Below the pieces are notes generated by a model, which worked only from the letters and a program-made list of their open reading frames with translations, had not been told where the DNA came from and did no database searches. This document shows, piece after piece, positions 1-5,429 of a DNA stretch of 5,429 bases. Positions within the stretch are counted from its first letter, which is position 1. Each line of letters opens with the position of its first letter. The stretch spans positions 1 to 5,429 of the forward strand of contig JBOHPP010000168.1 in NCBI GenBank assembly GCA_050731755.1, read 5' to 3'. The position numbers and the translations under genes were made by a program. The DNA is from JBOHPP01 sp050731755. GTDB lineage: Bacteria; Methylomirabilota; Methylomirabilia; Rokubacteriales; CSP1-6.

Positions 1-483
1 CAGGCCGTACGGCAGCCGGCCTGCCGGCGTCTTGCGGATGGCCTGGATCTCCAGGAAGTCGATGATCCGCTCGACGAAGGCCCGGTGCTCGATCTCCTGC
101 CGCTTGGCCGGTCCCCAGTAGAGGGCGTCCTGGAGAAAGCTGCCCCCCATCTTCAGCACCCGGCCGGTCATGACGTTGTCGAGCACGGTCATGCCCTTGA
201 ACAGCGCCACGTTCTGAAAGGTGCGGGCAATGCCTAGGGCGGCGACATCGTAGGGCCGGAGGTGCGTCCGGTCCTTGCCTTCGAAGACGATGCGGCCCTC
301 GTAGGGGTGGTAGAAGCCGCTGATGCAGTTGAGGAGGGTCGTCTTGCCGGCGCCGTTGGGGCCGATGATGGCGAGGATCTCCCCCCGCCGGATCTCCAGG
401 CTCACCCGGTTCAGCGCCACCAGGGCCCCGAAGCGGACGCTGACGCCGTCCACCGCCAGCAGAGGCCCTGAGGCCTGGCTCAT
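1..483 (-). CDS. livG: LivG-type ABC transporter ATP-binding protein (partial, C-terminus beyond window)
   Basis: This is the N-terminal 161 residues of an ATPase of the branched-chain amino acid (HAAT/Liv) ABC importer family, which powers uptake from the cytoplasmic face of the membrane. I translated it by hand from the ATG at 483. It has a Walker A motif GPNGAGKTT (residues 41-49), a Q-loop in ARTFQN (Gln90), and the long insert between Q-loop and signature that is typical of LivG. The visible part ends in LPYGL (157-161), the start of the family's signature region. Walker B, the D-loop and the H-loop lie outside; the family is about 255 residues long. The ATG overlaps the ligase stop codon as ATGA, and GGGAGG at 487-492 is a closely spaced ribosome-binding site. 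The permease and binding-protein genes (livH, livM, livF, livK) probably follow to the left. The link to a CoA ligase suggests an organic acid substrate, which is inference. Confidence 0.93.
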   Translation of the reverse strand, partial: MSQASGPLLAVDGVSVRFGALVALNRVSLEIRRGEILAIIGPNGAGKTTLLNCISGFYHPYEGRIVFEGKDRTHLRPYDVAALGIARTFQNVALFKGMTVLDNVMTGRVLKMGGSFLQDALYWGPAKRQEIEHRAFVERIIDFLEIQAIRKTPAGRLPYGL

Positions 484-2456
484 GGGCCTCCCGGAGCCGC
501 GGCCTCGACAGGCCGGATGCGGACGTCGGCGCGCACGGTGCCGGTGCGGCCGTCCTCGTAGGTCACCTGCGCCTCGACCTGGATGCGGTCCCGATCCGAA
601 TAGAGGGCCTCGATGAGCGAGGCGTACTTCTCGGCGATGAACCGCCGCCGGACCTTGCGGGTGCGGGTGATCTCCTCGTCGTCGGGATCCAGCTCCTTGT
701 GCAGGATGAGGAAGCGCCGGATCTGCGCGCCCCGCAGCACCGCGTCGTCCCGGAGGCTCCGGTTCACCCGCGCCACTTCCTGGTGGATCAACTCGTACAC
801 CTCGGGCTTCTGGCTCAGATCGGTGTAGCTCGTATAGGCAATCCCCCGGCGCTCGGCCCAGTTCCCGACGGCGGCCAGGTCGATGTTGATGAGCGCTGCC
901 ACCCAGGGGCGGTCCTGACCGATGCAGACGGCTTCCCGGATGTACGGAGAGAACTTCAGCTTGTTCTCGAGGTACTTCGGGGGGAGCAGGGTGCCGTCGG
1001 CCAGCCGGCCCACGTCCCGGGCCCGGTCGATGATCTTGAGGTGCCCCTCCTGGTCGATGAAGCCGGCGTCGCCGGAGTGCACCCAGCCGTTCTCCATGGT
1101 CTGAGCGGTGGCTTCCGGGTTCTTGTAGTAACCCAAGAAGACGCCGGGGCTCCGGTAGAGCACCTCGCCCTGTTCCGAGATTCTCAGCTCCACGCCGGGG
1201 ATCGGCGTCCCCACGGTGTCGACGCGGACGGCGCCGTCCTTCTGGATCGTGATGAAGACGCTGCCCTCGGTCATCCCGTAGAGCTGCTTGACGTTGATGC
1301 CCAGCGCCCGGAAGAAGACGAAGATCTCGGGACCGATGGCCTCGCCCGCTGTGTAGGCCCGGCGCACGCGGCGCAGGCCCAGGTTGTCGCGGAGCGGTCC
1401 GTACACGAGCAGCCTGCCGAGAGGGTAGAGCAGCCGCTGCCAGAGCGGGACCGGCTGGCCGCCGAGGTGCCGGCGCTCCATGGCTTGGGCCATGTCGAGG
1501 AAGAACCGCACCATCCGGCGCTTCGGCCAGGCGCAGTCCTCGATCCGCACCATGACGTTCGTCAGAATCCGTTCCCAGATCTGGGGCGGCGCGAAGAAGT
1601 ACGTGGGGCCGATTTCCTTCAGATCTTGAAGGACGGTGGCCGCGCTCTCCGGGCAGTTGACGGTGAAGCCGGTCAGGATGGACTGGGCATAGGAGAAGAT
1701 GTGGTCGCCCACCCAGGCCATCGGCAGATACGACAGGATGTCCTCGTCCGCCCGCAGGCGCTCGACCGCCGCCGCGTTGCCGGCCGTCACGATCAAATTG
1801 CGGTAGGAGAGCATGGCGCCCTTGGGTGTGCCCGTGGTGCCCGAGGTGTAGCAGATGATGGCGAGGTCGTCGGCCCCGCCCCGGGCCACCTCCTCGTCGA
1901 AGTGGGTGGGGTTCTCCCGCTCGAATTTGCGCCCCAGCTCCTGGAGCTGGGCCAGGCTGGTGAGATACGGTTCGCGATAGCTCCGCAGTCCCCGCGGATC
2001 TTCGTAGACGACGTGCTCGAGCCGGGGGCAGTGCGCCTTGATCCGGAGCAGCTTGTCCACCTGCTCCTGGTCCTCGATCACGGCGAAGCGGACCTCGGCG
2101 TGGTCGACGATGTACTGCAACTCCTTCTCGGCGGCGTCCGGGTAGAGCGGCACGGGCACGCCCCCCAGCGCCTGGGTGGCCATGACCGCCCAGTAGAGCT
2201 CGGGACGGTTGTCGCCGATGATGGCCGTCTTGTCGCCGCGGGCGAAGCCCAGAGAGGCCAGGCCGAGCGCGATGAGCCGGGCCTGCTCGAAGTACTCCCG
2301 CCAGGTGAAGGATTGCCAGATGCCATAGTCCTTCTCGCGGATGGCGACTTTGCCGGGGAACCGCTCGGCGTTGGCGCGCACGAGCTTGGGAAACGTGTCG
2401 CGAGCGCGGTCCAGCGTCTCGCGCAACTCTCCTCTTCCCGTCGCGAGTACGTCCAA
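480..2456 (-). CDS. AMP-dependent acyl-CoA ligase, long-chain (FadD15/ACSL-like) type
   Basis: This 658-residue enzyme of the ANL adenylating superfamily activates a carboxylic acid with ATP to an acyl-adenylate and then transfers it to CoA. Visible motifs are the phosphate-binding loop YTSGTTGTPKG (203-213), YGMTEG (393-398), HSGDAG (460-465), the hinge region DRARDVGRL (477-485) and ITRTRKVRR (596-604), whose Lys601 fits the adenylation lysine. The stretch LPPKYLENKLKFSPYIREAV (491-510) and the overall length are typical of the long-chain/bubblegum-like branch rather than of short acetyl-CoA synthetases. About 48 residues follow the last conserved block, including YEDGRTGTVRADVRI, probably a small beta extension. 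The start is TTG at 2456: it has GGAGG four bases upstream, an in-frame TAG lies 48 bases upstream, and no ATG or GTG lies between. The gene overlaps livG by 4 bp and has its own likely promoter. Chain length or aromatic specificity cannot be read from the sequence. Confidence 0.95.
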   Translation of the reverse strand: MDVLATGRGELRETLDRARDTFPKLVRANAERFPGKVAIREKDYGIWQSFTWREYFEQARLIALGLASLGFARGDKTAIIGDNRPELYWAVMATQALGGVPVPLYPDAAEKELQYIVDHAEVRFAVIEDQEQVDKLLRIKAHCPRLEHVVYEDPRGLRSYREPYLTSLAQLQELGRKFERENPTHFDEEVARGGADDLAIICYTSGTTGTPKGAMLSYRNLIVTAGNAAAVERLRADEDILSYLPMAWVGDHIFSYAQSILTGFTVNCPESAATVLQDLKEIGPTYFFAPPQIWERILTNVMVRIEDCAWPKRRMVRFFLDMAQAMERRHLGGQPVPLWQRLLYPLGRLLVYGPLRDNLGLRRVRRAYTAGEAIGPEIFVFFRALGINVKQLYGMTEGSVFITIQKDGAVRVDTVGTPIPGVELRISEQGEVLYRSPGVFLGYYKNPEATAQTMENGWVHSGDAGFIDQEGHLKIIDRARDVGRLADGTLLPPKYLENKLKFSPYIREAVCIGQDRPWVAALINIDLAAVGNWAERRGIAYTSYTDLSQKPEVYELIHQEVARVNRSLRDDAVLRGAQIRRFLILHKELDPDDEEITRTRKVRRRFIAEKYASLIEALYSDRDRIQVEAQVTYEDGRTGTVRADVRIRPVEAAAPGGP

Positions 2457-2460
2457 TTCG

Positions 2461-2465
2461 CCTCC
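2461..2465 (-). promoter_or_regulatory. Ribosome-binding site deciding the ligase TTG start
   Basis: GGAGG on the minus strand lies four bases (CGAA) before the TTG at 2456-2454. It is the only good Shine-Dalgarno near the protein's beginning. The in-frame upstream codons back to a TAG hold no ATG or GTG, so the TTG is the best-supported start. A second TTG at codon 11 has its purine-rich tract only two bases away and is less likely. Confidence 0.65.
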
Positions 2466-2476
2466 GCGGTTACCGC
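2466..2476 (-). repeat. 11-bp palindrome next to the ligase ribosome-binding site
   Basis: The minus strand reads GCGGTAACCGC, a perfect inverted repeat around a central A, directly abutting GGAGG. As RNA it could form only a tiny stem (GCGG/CCGC with a TAA loop). As DNA it could be half of an operator. It lies about 45-55 bases downstream of the expected transcription start. A chance occurrence in GC-rich DNA is quite possible. Confidence 0.3.
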
Positions 2477-2528
2477 TGCCGTGCGGGTCGCTGAGTCCGG
2501 GCTAGAAGGGCCGGCCTCGGGTTGCGAG

Positions 2529-2558
2529 AGTCTACCCGGAGGGCTCCACCCCTGTCAA
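2529..2558 (-). promoter_or_regulatory. Sigma70-type promoter for the ligase-livG operon
   Basis: On the minus strand a perfect -35 box TTGACA (2558-2553) is followed after 18 bp by TAGACT (2534-2529), which matches four of six bases of the -10 consensus. Transcription would begin near 2521-2523, leaving a leader of about 65 bases before the TTG start. The spacer contains the small inverted repeat GGAGCCCTCC. Position, orientation and spacing all suit the ligase gene. The -35 match is notable in such GC-rich sequence. No start-site data are available, so this remains a prediction. Confidence 0.6.
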
Positions 2559-2591
2559 GGCAATTGGGACGGAAAGACGGGTACTTACAGC

Positions 2592-2621
2592 AAAGAGCGC
2601 CGGCCGGCAGGCCCTCAGCTC
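2592..2621 (-). terminator. Weak candidate terminator after the permease gene
   Basis: Downstream of the permease stop the minus strand reads GAGC, TGAG, GGCC, TGCC, GGCC, GGC, GCTC, then TTT. GAGC can pair with GCTC and the two GGCC blocks with each other, giving an interrupted GC-rich hairpin before a very short T run. The interrupted stem and three-base T tract make this a poor intrinsic terminator. A competing 5-bp stem (GCTCG/CGAGC) lies just before it. Termination here may instead be Rho-dependent, or the transcript may read through. Confidence 0.25.
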
Positions 2622-2642
2622 GTGAAGGATCTCAGCGAGCGA

Positions 2643-4028
2643 TCAGCGAAGCGCTTGCTCGACGAGAGGGAGCGCGAAGTAGAGGACGAAGGCAGCGGAG
2701 GCGAGATAGACCATCCAGTGCACCTGCCGGCCCTTGCCGTTGAGCAGCTTGATGGCCGCGTAGGTGATGAAGCCGCTGCCGATGCCGTTGGTGATCGACC
2801 ACGTGAACGGCATGGCCAGCATCGTCACGAAGGCGGGCACGGCCTCCTCGTAGTCATCCCAGGGAATGTCCCGGGCGATGGTCATCATGTAAAAGCCCAC
2901 CAGGATCAGCGCCGGCGCCGTGGCCTGAGCCGGGATGACCGCGGCCAGCGGTGAGAAGAACATCGCCAGCAGGAACAGGCCCCCCACCACTACCGAGGCG
3001 ATGCCCGTGCGCGCGCCTTCAGCGACACCGGCGGCGCTCTCGATGTAGGTGGTGTTGCTGCTGGCGTTCGCGAGGCCGCCGAACATCGCCCCCACCGAGT
3101 CGACCAGCAAGACCCGGTTGGCGCGCGGCAGCCGGCCGTCCCGGTCGAGGAAGCCGCCCTTGCCGCCCACCCCGATGATCGTCCCCATCGTGTCGAAGAA
3201 ATCGCTGAGCATGATGGAGAAGATCGCCAGCACCGCGGTGATCACGCCGAGCCGGGCGAAGAGGCCGAAGTCCAGCCGCCCGAAGGTCGAGAAGTCGGGC
3301 GCCTGCACGATGGCCCGGGGGAGCTGGGCGGCCCCCGGCGTGGCGAACCCTTGCCAGCCCGCGATCAGGCCGTTGAGCAGGATGGCCAACACGGTGGTGC
3401 CGAGGATGCCGATGAGTAGCGCGCCCCGCACGCGGCGAGCAAGCAGCCAGGCCGTCAGGATGAACCCCAGCACGAACACGGCGACGGGCAACCCGGTGAG
3501 CGACCCGAGCCCCACCGGCAGCGGTCCCGACGCCGGCTTCACGACGAAGCCCGACGTGAAGAACCCGATGAAGGCGATGAACAGTCCGATGCCCACGCTG
3601 ATGGCACGCTTGAGGCCCAGGGGCACGGCGTCCATCACCGCCTCGCGGAATCGCGTGAGCACGAGGACCGTGATGGCCAGGCCCTCCAGGAAGACGACGG
3701 TCATGGCCTGGGGCCAGGTGAGCCCACGACCGGCCACCAGCTCGAAGGCCACCACCGCGTTGAGGCCCATGCCGGGGGCCAGCGCGAATGGGTAGCGGGT
3801 CACCAGTCCCATGGCGATGGACAGCAAGCCGGCGGTCAGGCAGGTCACGGTCAGCGTCGCCGCAAAGGGCAGCCCCTGGCCCTCGAGCCCCGGCACCCCG
3901 GCGTAGCCCAGGATCAGCGGGTTCACGAAGATGATGTACGCCATGACCATGAAGGTCGTGGCGCCGGCGCGGACCTCGGTTCCGAGCGCCGGGGAGCGGG
4001 CGGGGACGTCGGGCATGCCGGGCCGCAC
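2643..4028 (-). CDS. NCS2-family purine permease, AzgA (adenine/guanine/hypoxanthine) type
   Basis: This 461-residue polytopic inner-membrane protein should import purine bases by proton symport. Family signatures are AGATTFMVMAYIIFVNPLIL (21-40), APGMGLNA (84-91), SDFFDTMGTIIGVGGKGG (275-292) and NTTYIESAAGVAEGARTG (325-342). Asp276/Asp279 and Glu330 are acidic residues in the segments that form the purine site in this family. Hydrophobic stretches run throughout, compatible with the 12-14 membrane segments of the fold, and the length is normal. The start is uncertain: GTG at 4028 is the first start after an in-frame TGA, and ATG at 4016 (codon 5) is an alternative. Neither has a clear Shine-Dalgarno. 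The N-terminus is slightly short before the first motif but contains all core elements. The gene follows the MenB-like gene by 41 bp with no terminator between, so co-transcription is plausible. Guanine/hypoxanthine versus adenine preference cannot be told from this reading. Confidence 0.93.
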   Translation of the reverse strand: MRPGMPDVPARSPALGTEVRAGATTFMVMAYIIFVNPLILGYAGVPGLEGQGLPFAATLTVTCLTAGLLSIAMGLVTRYPFALAPGMGLNAVVAFELVAGRGLTWPQAMTVVFLEGLAITVLVLTRFREAVMDAVPLGLKRAISVGIGLFIAFIGFFTSGFVVKPASGPLPVGLGSLTGLPVAVFVLGFILTAWLLARRVRGALLIGILGTTVLAILLNGLIAGWQGFATPGAAQLPRAIVQAPDFSTFGRLDFGLFARLGVITAVLAIFSIMLSDFFDTMGTIIGVGGKGGFLDRDGRLPRANRVLLVDSVGAMFGGLANASSNTTYIESAAGVAEGARTGIASVVVGGLFLLAMFFSPLAAVIPAQATAPALILVGFYMMTIARDIPWDDYEEAVPAFVTMLAMPFTWSITNGIGSGFITYAAIKLLNGKGRQVHWMVYLASAAFVLYFALPLVEQALR

Positions 4029-4069
4029 TCTACACGCAGCCGGGCTTCACGGGAATGGCTGACCGCCTG

Positions 4070-4855
4070 CTACTTCCGAAACTTTCTGAAGTCGACGGGA
4101 CGCTTCTCCACGAAGGCGTCGCGGCCCTCGATGGCCTCCGGCGTCTGATAGTAAAGGTTGAGCGCGGTGGAGGCGAATTCGGCCACGCCGGCCCGCGGCT
4201 CGGAGTCGATGTTGAACGACTGCTTGGCCAGGCGCAGTGCCGTCGGGCTCTTGTCGAGCAGCTCCCGGCACCACTGTTCCACCTCGGCTCTCAGATCCCG
4301 CAGCGGGACCACCTTGTTCACGAGCCCCATGGCCAGCGCCTCCTGGGCCGTGTACTGTCGGCAGAGATACCAGATCTCCCGCGCCCTCTTCTCGCCCACG
4401 ACGCGGGCGAGATAGCCGGTGCCGTAGCCGGCGTCCACACTGCCCACCCGCGGCCCGGTCTGGCCGAAGATGGCGGAGTCGGCGGCGATGGTGAGGTCGC
4501 AGAGGACGTGCAGCACGTGCCCGCCGCCGATGGCAAAGCCGTTGACCATCGCGATCACCGGCTTGGGGCAGTGCCGGATGGCGGTGTGCAGAGCGTCGAC
4601 GTTCATGGGGCGCTGGCCGTCGGCGGAGTAGCCGCCGGTGCCGCGCTCCTTCTGGTCGCCGCCCGAGCAGAAGGCCTTGTCGCCGGCGCCGGTGAGCACG
4701 ACCACGCCCACGGCGGGATCGAAGCGCGCGTCGAGGAACGCGTCGGTCAGCTCGTGCACGGTCCGGGTGCGGAAGGCGTTGCGGACCTCGGGCCGGTTGA
4801 TGGTGATCCAGGCCACGCCGTCCTTCTTGTCGTGCAGGATGTCGGTGTAGGTCAT
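4070..4855 (-). CDS. menB: MenB-type 1,4-dihydroxy-2-naphthoyl-CoA synthase (or BadI-like ring hydrolase)
   Basis: This 261-residue crotonase-fold enzyme starts at the ATG at 4855, which overlaps the upstream stop as ATGA and follows GGGAGGAG. MenB closes the second naphthoquinone ring in menaquinone synthesis by an intramolecular Claisen condensation. Visible features are RNAFR (25-29), SGGDQKERG (64-72), the oxyanion-hole loop GFAIGGGH (106-113), GQTGP (131-135), GSVDAGYG (138-145) with catalytic-type Asp141, REIWYLCRQY (159-168) and Tyr236 in LYYQT. Gln132, Thr133, Gly134 and Trp162 match the bicarbonate pocket of type I MenB. BadI-like traits are Val140 before Asp141 where MenB usually has Phe, and the segments AKQSFN (210-215) and LNLYY (232-236). 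BadI opens 2-ketocyclohexanecarboxyl-CoA in anaerobic benzoate degradation. No other men gene is in view, so the symbol is a family-level assignment. A longer reading from a GTG at 4945 is rejected. Confidence 0.88.
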   Translation of the reverse strand: MTYTDILHDKKDGVAWITINRPEVRNAFRTRTVHELTDAFLDARFDPAVGVVVLTGAGDKAFCSGGDQKERGTGGYSADGQRPMNVDALHTAIRHCPKPVIAMVNGFAIGGGHVLHVLCDLTIAADSAIFGQTGPRVGSVDAGYGTGYLARVVGEKRAREIWYLCRQYTAQEALAMGLVNKVVPLRDLRAEVEQWCRELLDKSPTALRLAKQSFNIDSEPRAGVAEFASTALNLYYQTPEAIEGRDAFVEKRPVDFRKFRK

Positions 4856-5429
4856 CGCTCCTCCCGGCGGCGCCGTGCCGGCGGTGGGTGGAAGACAGGG
4901 TCCCGCTTCTCCTGCCAGGCGCGGTTGGCCTCCTCGATCTCCCACGAGGCCATGCAGTCGTGCTGGGCGGTGACCATCTCCTCGATCATCGCCCGCGGAT
5001 CCCGGTGGAACGACGCGTGGAGCAGACGCTTGGTGTGAGCGGCCGCCGTGGGCGCGGCCTCACGCGTCTTGCCGACCAGCGTGGCCAGCGTGGCCTCCAG
5101 CTCGGCCGCTCGACATACCCAGTTGACGAGGCCGATGGCCCGCGCCTCGGTGGGGCTCACGGTGTCGTTGAGCAGCGCCAATTCCTTGGCCCGGCCCAGC
5201 CCCACCACGCGGGCCAGCCGCAACACGGCGCCGTCGGGGATGAGCCCGTGGCGCGTGGCCCCCAAACCGATGATGGCGTCGTCGGTGGCCACGCGGAGGT
5301 CGCAGGCCAGCGCGAGCTGCAGGCCGCCGCCGATGGCGTAGCCGTGGAGCACCGCCACGGTGATCTTGGGCATGTCCTCCAGGAAGTTGAGCGCGCGAAT
5401 CCAGTGGCGGTAGAACGCCTCGCCGATGG
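4852..5429 (-). CDS. Crotonase-superfamily (enoyl-CoA hydratase/isomerase) protein, partial N-terminus
   Basis: The gene enters from the right edge; 191 residues are visible, reading IGEAFYRHWIRALNFLEDMP at the start. The Met at 5373 is internal to the fold, not a start. The loop HGYAIGGGL (visible 28-36) is the second oxyanion-hole element, followed by LALACDLRVATDDAIIG. At the two positions that are glutamates in classical enoyl-CoA hydratase (rat Glu144 and Glu164), this protein has Gln37 and Ala57. It has Asp65 in GLIPDG, aligned with the catalytic aspartate of MenB and of isomerase or dehalogenase relatives. Simple hydratase activity is therefore doubtful; an isomerase, hydrolase or lyase role is more likely. 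The first oxyanion-hole strand lies outside the window. The basic tail PPPARRRREER is encoded over the ribosome-binding site of the next gene, which it overlaps by 4 bp. Start and full length cannot be given. Confidence 0.88.
   Translation of the reverse strand, partial: IGEAFYRHWIRALNFLEDMPKITVAVLHGYAIGGGLQLALACDLRVATDDAIIGLGATRHGLIPDGAVLRLARVVGLGRAKELALLNDTVSPTEARAIGLVNWVCRAAELEATLATLVGKTREAAPTAAAHTKRLLHASFHRDPRAMIEEMVTAQHDCMASWEIEEANRAWQEKRDPVFHPPPARRRREER
4858..4865 (-). promoter_or_regulatory. Ribosome-binding site of the MenB-like gene, inside the upstream coding region
   Basis: GGGAGGAG on the minus strand ends two bases before the ATG at 4855, with the GGAGG core four bases away. It lies within the last codons of the upstream crotonase gene. 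Together with the ATGA overlap it supports the ATG start and translational coupling of the two crotonases. It argues against the longer GTG-initiated reading from 4945. Confidence 0.65.

Noticed and set aside
2078..2326. A second minus-strand frame of 82 codons inside the ligase.
   Set aside because: It is out of frame with the ligase and gives a Ser/Arg/Pro-rich product typical of a shifted frame in GC-rich DNA.
2599..2608. Perfect GCCGGCCGGC palindrome in the intergenic region.
   Set aside because: Short GC palindromes of this kind are expected by chance at this base composition; I kept it only as part of the weak terminator candidate.
699..2954. A 751-codon open frame on the plus strand opposite the ligase, the intergenic region and part of the permease.
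   Set aside because: Its codons are in exact antisense register with the ligase and permease codons. Plus-strand stops would require TTA, CTA or TCA codons in the real genes, which GC-rich genes avoid. The product is low-complexity Asp/His/Gly/Val-rich with no recognisable motif, and it crosses a likely promoter.
3049..3795. A 248-codon open frame on the plus strand opposite the permease.
   Set aside because: It encodes a Ser/Thr/Arg/Pro-rich product without family motifs; the opposite strand encodes an intact, recognisable permease across the whole stretch.
4856..4945. A 30-residue N-terminal extension of the MenB-like protein from a GTG at 4945.
   Set aside because: It lies inside the upstream crotonase coding region, its sequence is unlike MenB, and the ATG at 4855 has a ribosome-binding site, an ATGA overlap and the expected family N-terminus.
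4055..5038. A 327-codon open frame on the plus strand opposite the MenB-like gene.
   Set aside because: It is in exact antisense register with the MenB-like codons and has the same explanation as the other long antisense frame. It shows no motif, while the minus strand carries a clear crotonase.
4852..5373. Reading the right-most crotonase as a complete gene starting at the Met at 5373.
   Set aside because: The frame stays open to the window edge and that Met lies in the middle of the crotonase fold, just before the oxyanion-hole loop. The gene is cut by the window, not truncated.

Overview
The window is a GC-rich (roughly two-thirds G+C), densely packed bacterial segment with every supportable gene on the minus strand. 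Reading in the direction of transcription (high to low coordinates) the order is: a crotonase-superfamily enzyme (N-terminus cut by the window edge), a MenB/BadI-type crotonase, an AzgA-type NCS2 purine permease, a 186-bp intergenic region, a long-chain-type acyl-CoA ligase, and a LivG-type ABC ATPase (C-terminal part cut by the window edge). No tRNA, rRNA, mobile element, CRISPR array or phage gene is visible. High GC, GTG/TTG starts, ATGA gene overlaps, and an acyl-CoA ligase followed directly by livG suggest a soil or sediment heterotroph. Candidatus Rokubacteria/Methylomirabilota or a high-GC (delta/beta)proteobacterium would fit, but that is an impression from protein flavour, not a demonstrated placement.

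Right half (5429 to 2643): the two crotonase genes overlap by 4 bp (ATGA) and are almost certainly translationally coupled. The first lacks both glutamates of a classical enoyl-CoA hydratase but keeps an aspartate at the position used by MenB, isomerases and dehalogenases. The second has the full set of recognisable MenB active-site residues, mixed with traits of BadI (2-ketocyclohexanecarboxyl-CoA hydrolase). The permease starts 41 bp after the second gene with no visible terminator or promoter between, so it may be the third gene of the same transcript.

Left half (2642 to 1): the intergenic region holds a convincing sigma70-type promoter (TTGACA, 18 bp, TAGACT) facing the ligase, a small palindrome beside the ligase ribosome-binding site, and only a weak candidate terminator for the upstream operon. 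The ligase uses a TTG start and overlaps livG by 4 bp (ATGA). This pairing points to an ABC importer of the branched-chain amino acid (HAAT) family whose substrate may be a carboxylic acid that the ligase then converts to a CoA thioester, rather than an amino acid.

Taken together, the window looks like part of an acyl-CoA (fatty, alicyclic or aromatic acid) catabolic neighbourhood with an unrelated-looking purine permease inside it. I do not see evidence for a wholly new system. The points most worth checking are the biochemical identity of the crotonase pair and the ligase-transporter coupling.
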